From: JBFJVZ01 sp041623895
Lineage (GTDB): Bacteria > Planctomycetota > Planctomycetia > Pirellulales > Pirellulaceae
Assembly (NCBI GenBank): GCA_041623895.1
Contig: JBFJVZ010000005.1
Location: 1-45,246, forward strand
Reading direction: 5' to 3'
DNA length: 45,246 nucleotides
In this document: piece by piece, positions 33,623 to 41,650 of the stretch
How positions within the stretch are numbered: the stretch's first letter is position 1
How the letters are laid out: each line of letters begins with the position of its first letter
Translations under genes and position numbers: made by a program
The notes under the pieces: model-generated
Told to the model about the DNA's origin: nothing
Seen by the model: only the letters and a program-made list of their open reading frames with translations
Databases searched by the model: none

Positions 33623-35550
33623 CGTTGATGGAAAAGTTTGGCGAACACATCGAACCGATAGCGACGACGGTCATTGATGATGTCTGCGCGCGGCTGCGGG
33701 CAAACAAACAGGTGAAACAGTCCCTGCCGGGCGGCGGCCTGTTACGAATGGATCGACTGCTGCCGTTCATGTGCGTGTACCGTCGACATCCCAATCGCCG
33801 TGACCAGGGCACCTCACGTTTGGTGACATCCGAAGCCTCCTACCTCTGCGCGCCCGGCGGCGCGGCCGAACGAGGTGGGCTGAAACAACTCGTGCGGCGG
33901 ATCGCAGAAACCTCCGCCGGCCAACTCGGAGCGTTTTTGCTGCTGGAGATTTGGTCGGCCGAAGATCAATTGGAAGTCGATGAACTGACGGGTGAAGCGA
34001 AACTGCCCCGCCCCTCGTTTCGCATCTTGACACGGCGCCCCCATCGTCCCGAAGGCACGGTCGCAACCCTGGAATATGCGCTACAGCAAGTTCGAGTTCA
34101 TCGCAAGTCGGCGGTCGTCGAGGTTAACTTGCACGCCGATAACCATCCCAGCGGGATGAAGCCGTTGCTGTCGGAGCGAGTCGAGTCACGAATCGGCTGC
34201 CACGTACTGGGTTTGGAGGTGCGTCCGCTGTACCGAAACCCCGAGTCTGGTGAAGTTTATGACCGTGTGATCCAAGCCTATGGCCGGCAGGTTTCTCATG
34301 CCATCAAAAAGTCCTTCTTTTCATTTGCCTTGGATCGCACCAACATTCGGCCCGAACACTACTTCTCCTTTGGTGCCAGCAAGCTATCCAAGCAAGTATT
34401 GGCGGTTGATCGGCAACTTGCCGACTTAAGCCGCCAGTTCAAATTCTTGCTGCTGGTGACACCGATCAATGCCGAGCGTGCCTGGCTCGATTTTTCCGGC
34501 AGCGGCTACCGCAAGGCCCCGGCCTTTCAGTATCGACCACTGGACGCCGACCCTCTGCTGTGGAAGCGGCGGGTCATGAAAGTCGCCACCGAAAAAATCG
34601 AAGACCCTACTTTGTCCTACGTTTTCCGGCAAACACAGTCCGACTTGGATCGTCAGATCAACATGCTTGCCGATATCGGAACATTCCGGTTCTTGCCCGG
34701 CAGCCTGCAGGTGTTTGGCAGCGTCAAGCCGGCTTTACGAGTAGTGGCGGAACGCCTGCTCGACTCGCTAGCAAACCGTGACACTACAAACGACCCCTCC
34801 AAAATGATTGGAGCAAGACAGTTTTCACTGCTAGCGGAAAAGGAACTTGCCTACTACCGACAACAGTCTGCCTTGTTCGAGGCCAAGGTCGCGACCCGAG
34901 ACGATATCTACACCGGGTTAATGGTTACCGGCGGTATGCTGTTGATTGGCCGACAAGCGCGGATCTCCAAAGCCCGCGCTAACGCGCTGTTGCAGCATGA
35001 GGTTGGTACGCATTTGGTTACTTACTATAACGGTGCCTCGCAACCGCTGCGTCTGCTGCAGGTCGGTTTGGCGGATTACGACGCCTTGCAGGAAGGAATT
35101 GCGGTGTTGGCGGAGTACCTTGTCGGCGGCTTGACCGCCACGCGTCTGCGGACGCTGGCTGCGCGCGTGATCGCGGCGGACGAAGTCATCAAAGGTTCCA
35201 CTTTTCCCGATGTATTTCAACTGTTGGTTGATCAGCTGCAGTTCGAGCCCCGCACGGCTTACACGATTGCGCTGCGCGTCTTTCGCGGCGGGGGGTTGAC
35301 CAAAGATGCACTCTACTTGCGTGGCCTGATCGACATTCTCAACTATCTGGGCAGCGGCGGACAAATCGAACCATTGCTGATGGGCAAGTTTGCCCTCGAA
35401 CACGTTCCCATCATTCGCGAATTGACTTTATCCGGGGTGCTGCGGCCGCCACTGCTGCGACCACGATATTTGGATTGGCCACAATCGCAACAGCGGCTAC
35501 AAAAGATCACCACAGAAACCTCCCTGCTCGATCTGATCGATCAACAATAG
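33619..35550 (+). CDS. DUF1704 (QEGLA) metallopeptidase-like protein B
   Basis: The protein has 643 residues from a GTG that overlaps the stop of ligase 2 (GTGA). ATG 33628 is the alternative. HEVGTH is at residues 460-465 and QEGIA at 491-495, so both metal-site motifs of copy A are kept with one Leu to Ile change. The two copies align along their whole length, including the FRGGGLTKDA.YLRGL segment and a final SLLDL motif, but they have diverged much more than ligases 2 and 3. Distinct substrates for the two peptidase copies are possible. Confidence 0.85.
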   Translation: MTLMEKFGEHIEPIATTVIDDVCARLRANKQVKQSLPGGGLLRMDRLLPFMCVYRRHPNRRDQGTSRLVTSEASYLCAPGGAAERGGLKQLVRRIAETSAGQLGAFLLLEIWSAEDQLEVDELTGEAKLPRPSFRILTRRPHRPEGTVATLEYALQQVRVHRKSAVVEVNLHADNHPSGMKPLLSERVESRIGCHVLGLEVRPLYRNPESGEVYDRVIQAYGRQVSHAIKKSFFSFALDRTNIRPEHYFSFGASKLSKQVLAVDRQLADLSRQFKFLLLVTPINAERAWLDFSGSGYRKAPAFQYRPLDADPLLWKRRVMKVATEKIEDPTLSYVFRQTQSDLDRQINMLADIGTFRFLPGSLQVFGSVKPALRVVAERLLDSLANRDTTNDPSKMIGARQFSLLAEKELAYYRQQSALFEAKVATRDDIYTGLMVTGGMLLIGRQARISKARANALLQHEVGTHLVTYYNGASQPLRLLQVGLADYDALQEGIAVLAEYLVGGLTATRLRTLAARVIAADEVIKGSTFPDVFQLLVDQLQFEPRTAYTIALRVFRGGGLTKDALYLRGLIDILNYLGSGGQIEPLLMGKFALEHVPIIRELTLSGVLRPPLLRPRYLDWPQSQQRLQKITTETSLLDLIDQQ

Positions 35551-35559
35551 GAACTCAAA

Positions 35560-36603
35560 ATGAGACTTGGATTCGTCGTCAATGATGTCGGCACGGAAGA
35601 GCCCAAATTCACGACCATGCGATTGGGCCAGGCTGCCGTCAATCGCGGACACGAAGTCTGGATCATCGGCGTTGGCGACTTTGCTTATGATCCCGACGGC
35701 ATGATTCGAGCCAGGGCTACTTCGGTTCCCAAGTCGAAGTACGGAACGTCGGACAGTTTTACCGCGGAACTGAAAGGCAAGAACGCGGTCAAACGTCGGA
35801 TCACGGTCGACGAACTTGATGCCATCATGCTCCGCAATGTGCCGTCGGACGATTACCTGAAACGCCCTTGGGCGGCGACCGCCGCCAGCGAGTTTGCGCG
35901 AACCGCGATGCGGAATGGCGTGATTGTGCTCAGCGACCCCACCGGACTTTCCAAGGCATCCAGCAAGATGTACTTCCAGCTCTTCCCCGAGGACGTACGT
36001 CCGCGCACGCTGATCACGCGCGATCGTGATGAAATCAAACACTTTGCCAATGAAGAAAGAAAAATCGTCATCAAACCGCTGCAGGGTTCGGGCGGTGCCA
36101 GCGTGTTTTTGGTTCGCCAGGCCGACATTCCGAATTTGAATCAAATGATCGACGCGGTCAGCCGCGATGGCTTCGTCATCGCGCAAGAGTTCTTGCCCGC
36201 CGCAGAGGCAGGCGATATGCGTTTGTTTGTCATGAACGGCCGTCCGCTGCGCGTGAAAGGCAAGTACGCGGCTTTTCGACGTGTAAGATCGGGCGGCGAC
36301 ATGCGCAGTAACATTCACGCCGGCGGCACAAAAGCCGCTGCTGAAATTGACGAAACCGCTTTGCACATTGCCGAAATTGTCCGCCCCAAACTGGTGCAGG
36401 ACGGCATGTTTCTGGTCGGCTTGGACATCGTCGGCGACAAGTTGATGGAGATCAACGTGTTCAGCCCCGGAGGCCTGGGGAGTGCGCAACAATTCGCCAA
36501 GATTAACTTTTCGGTCAACGTGATCGAAGCGATCGAGCGCAAAGTTCAATACATGCACTACTACGGACGCAATTTCGACAACGTTGACATGTGCACGCTG
36601 TAA
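35560..36603 (+). CDS. GshB-like ATP-grasp ligase 3
   Basis: The protein has 347 residues from ATG 35560, nine bases after the DUF1704-B stop, with agga upstream. It has the same catalytic set as ligase 2: KPLQGSGGASVFLV, AQEFLPAAEAGDMRLF and the metal site GLDIVGDKLMEINVFS. It is near-identical to ligase 2 over much of its length and ends in the same GRNFDNVDMCTL. It is a paralogue whose retention suggests either dosage or a second substrate. The CorA gene follows after 23 bp. Confidence 0.86.
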   Translation: MRLGFVVNDVGTEEPKFTTMRLGQAAVNRGHEVWIIGVGDFAYDPDGMIRARATSVPKSKYGTSDSFTAELKGKNAVKRRITVDELDAIMLRNVPSDDYLKRPWAATAASEFARTAMRNGVIVLSDPTGLSKASSKMYFQLFPEDVRPRTLITRDRDEIKHFANEERKIVIKPLQGSGGASVFLVRQADIPNLNQMIDAVSRDGFVIAQEFLPAAEAGDMRLFVMNGRPLRVKGKYAAFRRVRSGGDMRSNIHAGGTKAAAEIDETALHIAEIVRPKLVQDGMFLVGLDIVGDKLMEINVFSPGGLGSAQQFAKINFSVNVIEAIERKVQYMHYYGRNFDNVDMCTL

Positions 36604-36626
36604 TCTTTTGTCGGCGAGAACCACGA

Positions 36627-37715
36627 ATGACTGATTTCCTTGACACCGGCAGTGTCTTATTCAAGAAGCGACATCCTCAAGTCGGCGCGCGTCCCGGCAC
36701 CTTGATGATTAATGACGAGGCGCCGCCGCCTTGCATTCATCTGATCAGATACACCGCCGACAATGTCCGCGAGCAGGAAATTGATGACATCGAAATGCTT
36801 ACGGAACTCATCGGCGACCCGGCAATGAAATGGATCGACGTGCGCGGATTCGGCGACGAAACTTTGCTCCGCAGGATCGGCGAAATCTTCCAACTGCACG
36901 CTTTGGTTCTGGAAGACATCGTTAACCTGCCGCAACGACCGAAAACTGAATCGTACGGCGACCAGGTCTTGACCATCACGCGGATGATAAAACTGACCGA
37001 TAACAACGCCATCGATATGGAGCAAGTTTCGATACTTCTGGGTAAAGGCTACGTCGTTACTTTTCAAGAGCGTGAGGGAGATATTTTCGACCCCGTCCGC
37101 GATCGCATTCGCCATGGCAAGGGCCGCCCGATTCGTCTCAACGGAGCTGATTATCTTGCCTATGCGATCCTGGACACGATCATCGACGGGTACTATCCGG
37201 TGATCGAATCGCTCGGCGACCACCTGGAGCGAATGGAAAACATTGTCATGGAAAACCCCACGACGCAGACGCTGCAAGAATTGAACCGCACCAAAAACAT
37301 GCTCGTCAATCTACGTCGCATTGTCTGGCCTCATCGCGAACTTGTCAGTTCTTTAATGCGTGATGAAAACGAACTGATCCACGACAACGTGCGGCTGTAT
37401 CTGCGCGATACTTACGATCACTGTCTGCAAACCGGCGAAGTCATTGAAATGTATCGGGATATGGCGACGGGCCTGATGAACATCTACCTTTCATCGGTCG
37501 CCAACCGCACCAATGACGTGATGAAAGTGCTCACCATCATGGCTAGCATTTTCATCCCTTTGACGTTCATGGCGGGCATCTACGGCATGAACTTCGAACA
37601 CATGCCCGAACTACACGTCCGCTGGGCCTCCCCCGCGATCTGGTTCGCGATGCTGACCACCGCGGCCGGAATGTTGATCTTTTTTTACCGCAAAGGCTGG
37701 ATCGGCCGCGGTTAG
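36627..37715 (+). CDS. corA: CorA magnesium/cobalt transporter
   Basis: The protein has 362 residues from ATG 36627. A longer frame to 36591 would overlap the ligase 3 gene. The cytoplasmic alpha/beta domain is followed by long pore-lining helices and two C-terminal membrane segments. The signature YGMNF sits between them (GMN motif, near residue 327). CorA imports Mg2+ as a homopentamer. It ends a same-strand run with ATP- and probably Mg2+-dependent ligases, but co-function is not shown. Confidence 0.93.
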   Translation: MTDFLDTGSVLFKKRHPQVGARPGTLMINDEAPPPCIHLIRYTADNVREQEIDDIEMLTELIGDPAMKWIDVRGFGDETLLRRIGEIFQLHALVLEDIVNLPQRPKTESYGDQVLTITRMIKLTDNNAIDMEQVSILLGKGYVVTFQEREGDIFDPVRDRIRHGKGRPIRLNGADYLAYAILDTIIDGYYPVIESLGDHLERMENIVMENPTTQTLQELNRTKNMLVNLRRIVWPHRELVSSLMRDENELIHDNVRLYLRDTYDHCLQTGEVIEMYRDMATGLMNIYLSSVANRTNDVMKVLTIMASIFIPLTFMAGIYGMNFEHMPELHVRWASPAIWFAMLTTAAGMLIFFYRKGWIGRG

Positions 37716-37726
37716 CGATGTACCAG

Positions 37727-37769
37727 CGCCAAAAAAACGGGGGCGGGCTGGAGGGATTGCCGCCCCGTG
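37727..37769 (-). terminator. Hairpin with minus-strand T run after corA
   Basis: acgggggcgg pairs with ccgccccgt across a 20-nt loop. Read on the minus strand the stem is followed by seven T residues. No minus-strand gene ends nearby, so either a small unannotated antisense transcript stops here or the plus-strand stem alone marks the corA 3' end. Confidence 0.45.
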
Positions 37770-37881
37770 AAACACGTGAATCCACCGTTTTCACCACCGC
37801 TATTGACCTTGATCGCATGGAACATCTACTTCGATAGTCGGACTTCTTATCGATTCCGAATGAGCGCAGGAGGCGCTCCTC

Positions 37882-40254
37882 ATGTTCCCAGCAACATTGC
37901 CGACTCGAATTCTTGTTCAGCGCTTCCTCTTGACGGCTGTTTGTCTCTGCTGCTGTCTGATCACGTCTGCGGTCCCCGCGCAGACCGACATCCAGCTCAA
38001 GCATTCCCAATCGACGCCCGATCTCAAGCCAGTCACTCCTATCCAAGCTCCGGCTGCGCCAATAGTCGACCCGGATAAGCAAATCCGACTCGTCAACGCC
38101 GATGCAACTATCAAAGCGCAGACATCTGAGCACACGCTGAATGAAAAACAGGAGGCCAACGCCTCGAAGCTTCGTGTGGCAATGCTGCAGGAGCAAGCCG
38201 AGAAAGCAGCCACCACCGAAAACGCTCAACCGAAGGCAAGTGAAACTCAAGTCGACCTGCTCAAGCAGGTGGACGCCATCATCGCTCAGCAAAAATCGGC
38301 GACGACTACGCTGAAAGATATCGATGCAAGCGAAGCCGATTCGAAACTGAAACTCGCTGCGATCGCTGAAGGTCAACTGGGCGAAGAGCCGCCGTACTCG
38401 ATCATGCTGGTGGATCAGCTGCGCGACTCGATCAAATCGCTGCAGGCCAAGGCCGAGTCAAAACAAGGATCGCTGCGAGCGGCCCGGGACGCGGTTGAAC
38501 GTGCAAGCAAAGTCGTTTCCGACAAGCAGCGGGCAGCTCGACAATTGAAAGAGAAGAATCCCGACATTGACTCAACGGTGCCGGACCTGGAAGTACGCCT
38601 CGCCGAAGAGATCCTGGTGCTCAGACGTCAGGAATTGGCGATTGAGGAAGTAGCGGAACGGGTTCGCGAATTGCAATTGGAGATTGACCAGAAAAAGCTG
38701 GAGATCATTGGAGCTCGCGCTGTCTTTACCAAGCAGATGCTGAATAAACAGATCGCTGACCTGGATGCGCGGGAGAGCGAACTGAAACGCAAGGCGGAAA
38801 CGCTACAAACGGAATTGCAGTTTGCAGAGCGGCGCTGGCTGGCCGCCCGCGAAGCAATTGACGCGACACCTGTTCCGGGCCCGGAACTGCTGGAACGCGT
38901 CGATGCGCTAAAGACGAATCAACAGACGATCCAACAGGAATTGGCCGTGACCAATCAACGGTTACAACGGTTGCCTATGGTTCGCACCGCCTGGGAACGT
39001 CGTTACTTGGTAATTGCCGCCTCTGCATCCAGGAACGAGCGGCGCAGTTGGCTTGACGAGACGGTTCAACAGATCGAACAGCTCGGTCGCGAACGACGTG
39101 CAAGAGAATTGAAAATCGATGAAGTGCGGAACACAGCAGCCGGCGTTAACGCAAAGCTTGAAGCGACTCCGGTAGACAATTTGGAACTCAGACGGTGGCT
39201 GGGGACAAAACAGACCGCTTTGGCCAAACAAAATGAGATTTTGACCAACAGCATCCTGGCGATCAACGCTGCCAGCAGAACCCTGGAACAGTTACGCGTT
39301 CAAATCGAAGGCGAAAAAGGCCGGACAGTCTCGGAGTGGATTGCCGATACCTGGAGTCTGCTTGGCAGCATTTGGAATTACGAATTGATGCATACTGACG
39401 ATGCGTCAATCACCGTCGGCGAAGTGCTCAGCAGCATTCTGCTTCTCTTCGTGGGATTCCTGGCAGCGAAATGGATTAGCGGACTGCTTGCCAGACGCCT
39501 ACCCAACCTGGGCGTTGACGAGGCCGCGACCTCGGTGATCGAGTCTTTATCGTTCTACGTGTTGCTAATTGCATTTGGGCTGGCCGCTCTGAAATACGCA
39601 AATGTGCCGTTGACCGTTTTTACTTTTCTCGGTGGTGCCATCGCAATCGGCGTAGGTTTTGGTAGCCAGAATATCCTCAACAACTTCATCAGTGGTTTGA
39701 TTCTCCTGGCCGAGCGGCCGATCAAAAAGGGCGATCTGATTCGACTGGACGAAATGCACGGCAATATCGTCAAGATTGGTGCCAGAAGCACCTTGATCCG
39801 CACGGGAGAAAACCTGGATATCATCGTTCCCAACAGCAAGTTTCTGGAAAACAACGTCACGAATCTGACCCGCAAGGACGATCGATTGCGAACGTCGATC
39901 GCTGTTGGGGTTGCTTATGGATCACCGCTCGATCAGGTGGTATTGCTGCTGGAACAGGCTGCCGCCGGATCCTCCGATGTGCAGGAGCGTCCCAAACCCA
40001 TGGTTTGGTTCAATGACTTTGGCGACAATTCATTGGTATTCCAGGTCAATTTCTGGATCAAAGCGCGGACACTTGCACAAATGCGAAAAATCGAAACCGA
40101 CGTTCGTCTGAACATCGATCGACTGTTCAGGCAAAACGAAATCGTGATCGCCTTTCCGCAACGTGACTTGCATATCCAAACGCCTCGTCCCATCGAATTG
40201 AGATTGACCGGCGGCGACGAGTCGGGAGGTTTACCGATACGTGCGGCCAGTTAA
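37882..40254 (+). CDS. Large MscS-family mechanosensitive channel
   Basis: The protein has 790 residues. A signal peptide (residues 1-34) leads into a periplasmic coiled-coil region (about 60-500) rich in Gln, Glu, Lys and Ala, as in MscK/YbiO-type channels. Three membrane helices follow, beginning near residue 515. The pore helix has glycine/alanine packing (FLGGAIAIGVGFGSQNILNN), then LAERPIKKGDLI and the cytoplasmic beta/alpha domain. It releases solutes on membrane stretch and so protects from osmotic downshift. Its closeness to a diadenylate cyclase is notable because c-di-AMP controls osmolyte balance in other bacteria. Confidence 0.9.
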   Translation: MFPATLPTRILVQRFLLTAVCLCCCLITSAVPAQTDIQLKHSQSTPDLKPVTPIQAPAAPIVDPDKQIRLVNADATIKAQTSEHTLNEKQEANASKLRVAMLQEQAEKAATTENAQPKASETQVDLLKQVDAIIAQQKSATTTLKDIDASEADSKLKLAAIAEGQLGEEPPYSIMLVDQLRDSIKSLQAKAESKQGSLRAARDAVERASKVVSDKQRAARQLKEKNPDIDSTVPDLEVRLAEEILVLRRQELAIEEVAERVRELQLEIDQKKLEIIGARAVFTKQMLNKQIADLDARESELKRKAETLQTELQFAERRWLAAREAIDATPVPGPELLERVDALKTNQQTIQQELAVTNQRLQRLPMVRTAWERRYLVIAASASRNERRSWLDETVQQIEQLGRERRARELKIDEVRNTAAGVNAKLEATPVDNLELRRWLGTKQTALAKQNEILTNSILAINAASRTLEQLRVQIEGEKGRTVSEWIADTWSLLGSIWNYELMHTDDASITVGEVLSSILLLFVGFLAAKWISGLLARRLPNLGVDEAATSVIESLSFYVLLIAFGLAALKYANVPLTVFTFLGGAIAIGVGFGSQNILNNFISGLILLAERPIKKGDLIRLDEMHGNIVKIGARSTLIRTGENLDIIVPNSKFLENNVTNLTRKDDRLRTSIAVGVAYGSPLDQVVLLLEQAAAGSSDVQERPKPMVWFNDFGDNSLVFQVNFWIKARTLAQMRKIETDVRLNIDRLFRQNEIVIAFPQRDLHIQTPRPIELRLTGGDESGGLPIRAAS

Positions 40255-40311
40255 CGAGCGGGGTTTGGTCCAGACCATCAATCCCCGTCTCAACAAATCA
40301 AGACACTGCAA

Positions 40312-41631
40312 ATGAAGTCACTTGAATCGCTACTGCGTGCATTCGTTGAACTGCATCCCGAAGACGCGGCCCGGGCCTTTGAAAGTCTTAGCGCCGCCGA
40401 CCGCGTTCGCTTGTTCAAAACGTTGCCAACCCACATCGCGGTGAAACTGGGCCAGCGAATCAGTCCGCACGCTGTGGCACCTCTGGTATCCGAATTGGAC
40501 GCCGCCCGCACCGCCCAGTTGCTGCGGGAACTGCCCCCCCGTATCGCGTCGACGATTCTGCATCAATGCGACGAACAAACCCGCGAACGATTATTAGCCG
40601 AATTGAGCGAAGAGGTGGCAAAATCGCTGCGTGAATTGGCTCTGTACCCGGATGACGTCGCCGGCGGAATCATGGATCCCAAGGTGGTCTCCATCCCCAG
40701 CGACTTGACGGTTGGGCAGGCGACCTCGGCAATTCGCAAGGCGCCGCGCGAAGCGTTGCATTACCTGTACGTCACCCGCCGCGATGGCACGCTGCAGGGG
40801 GTGATCAACATGCGAGATTTATTGCTTGCTGGGCCACGGGAACCGGTCGCGTCGCTGGTTCGTCGGGAAGTTTTAAGTGTCCCCGACACCATGGACAGCG
40901 ACGAAGTCGTGCAGTTGATGCGGGAAAAAAAGTTTTTGGCTCTGCCGGTCGTTGATTTTGAAGGCCGGCTGGTCGGCGTCGTCAAACACGCTCAAGCATT
41001 GCAAGCAGGCCAGGAGGCGGCTTTTGAAGATTTGCAGAAGATGGTCGGCGCCGGCGCTAACGAGCGTGCCATGTCACCTGTTTCTGTCGTCGTCAAGAGC
41101 CGGCTGCCGTGGTTGTTCATCAATTTGCTGACTGCCTTCATGGCGGCGGCGGTGGTCGGCGTCTTTGAAGGCGTGATCGCCAAAGTCGCTGCACTGGCCG
41201 TGCTGCTTCCCGTTGTGGCGGGACAAGGCGGCAATACCGGATCGCAGTCATTGGCCGTGGTGATGCGCGGTCTGGCGCTGCGCGAGATCATTCCGGGAAC
41301 AACCAAGCGATTGATCTTCAAGGAGTTACTGGGAGGCACGATTAATGGCGTCGCGGTTGCCATCGTCACCGCGGTCGCCGTTTTTGCCTGGCGAATGATG
41401 GCGGGTGATACCACGCAAGCCGGCTTTGGGCTGTCGTTGGTGATCGGACTGGCAATGATCGTGAACATGGCAGCTGCGGCGATTTCGGGTGCCGTCATTC
41501 CCTTGATCCTGCAAGCATTCGGCCGCGATCCAGCACAATCGGCAGCAATCTTTCTGACCACGGTCACCGATATCGTCGGCTTTGCGGCATTCCTTGGTTT
41601 CGCAAGTTTGTTCATGCGAATGATCGCGTGA
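40312..41631 (+). CDS. mgtE: Second MgtE-type magnesium transporter
   Basis: The protein has 439 residues. The N-terminal helical domain (about 5-130) contains HPEDAARAFESLSAADRVRL. A CBS pair (about 130-250) follows, then five membrane helices (about 265-439), with GQGGNTGSQSLAVVMRGLAL as the pore-region motif. It is considerably diverged from the copy at 17321-18718. It lies 57 bp after the MscS gene on the same strand and converges with the diadenylate cyclase. Confidence 0.92.
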   Translation: MKSLESLLRAFVELHPEDAARAFESLSAADRVRLFKTLPTHIAVKLGQRISPHAVAPLVSELDAARTAQLLRELPPRIASTILHQCDEQTRERLLAELSEEVAKSLRELALYPDDVAGGIMDPKVVSIPSDLTVGQATSAIRKAPREALHYLYVTRRDGTLQGVINMRDLLLAGPREPVASLVRREVLSVPDTMDSDEVVQLMREKKFLALPVVDFEGRLVGVVKHAQALQAGQEAAFEDLQKMVGAGANERAMSPVSVVVKSRLPWLFINLLTAFMAAAVVGVFEGVIAKVAALAVLLPVVAGQGGNTGSQSLAVVMRGLALREIIPGTTKRLIFKELLGGTINGVAVAIVTAVAVFAWRMMAGDTTQAGFGLSLVIGLAMIVNMAAAAISGAVIPLILQAFGRDPAQSAAIFLTTVTDIVGFAAFLGFASLFMRMIA

Positions 41632-41650
41632 ACAAGTATTGCCCTCTTAC

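Noticed and set aside
29505..35550. DUF1704 proteins as regulators of flavohemoglobin expression
   Set aside because: This is a legacy annotation. There is no flavohemoglobin gene in the window, and the HExxxH motif points to a peptidase.
6710..36603. GCS2 ligase plus GshB-like ligases as a glutathione pathway
   Set aside because: The GCS2 gene and the GshB-like genes sit in different operons with peptidases and amidohydrolases, and there are three GshB-like copies. Gene context points elsewhere, although the motifs alone cannot exclude it.
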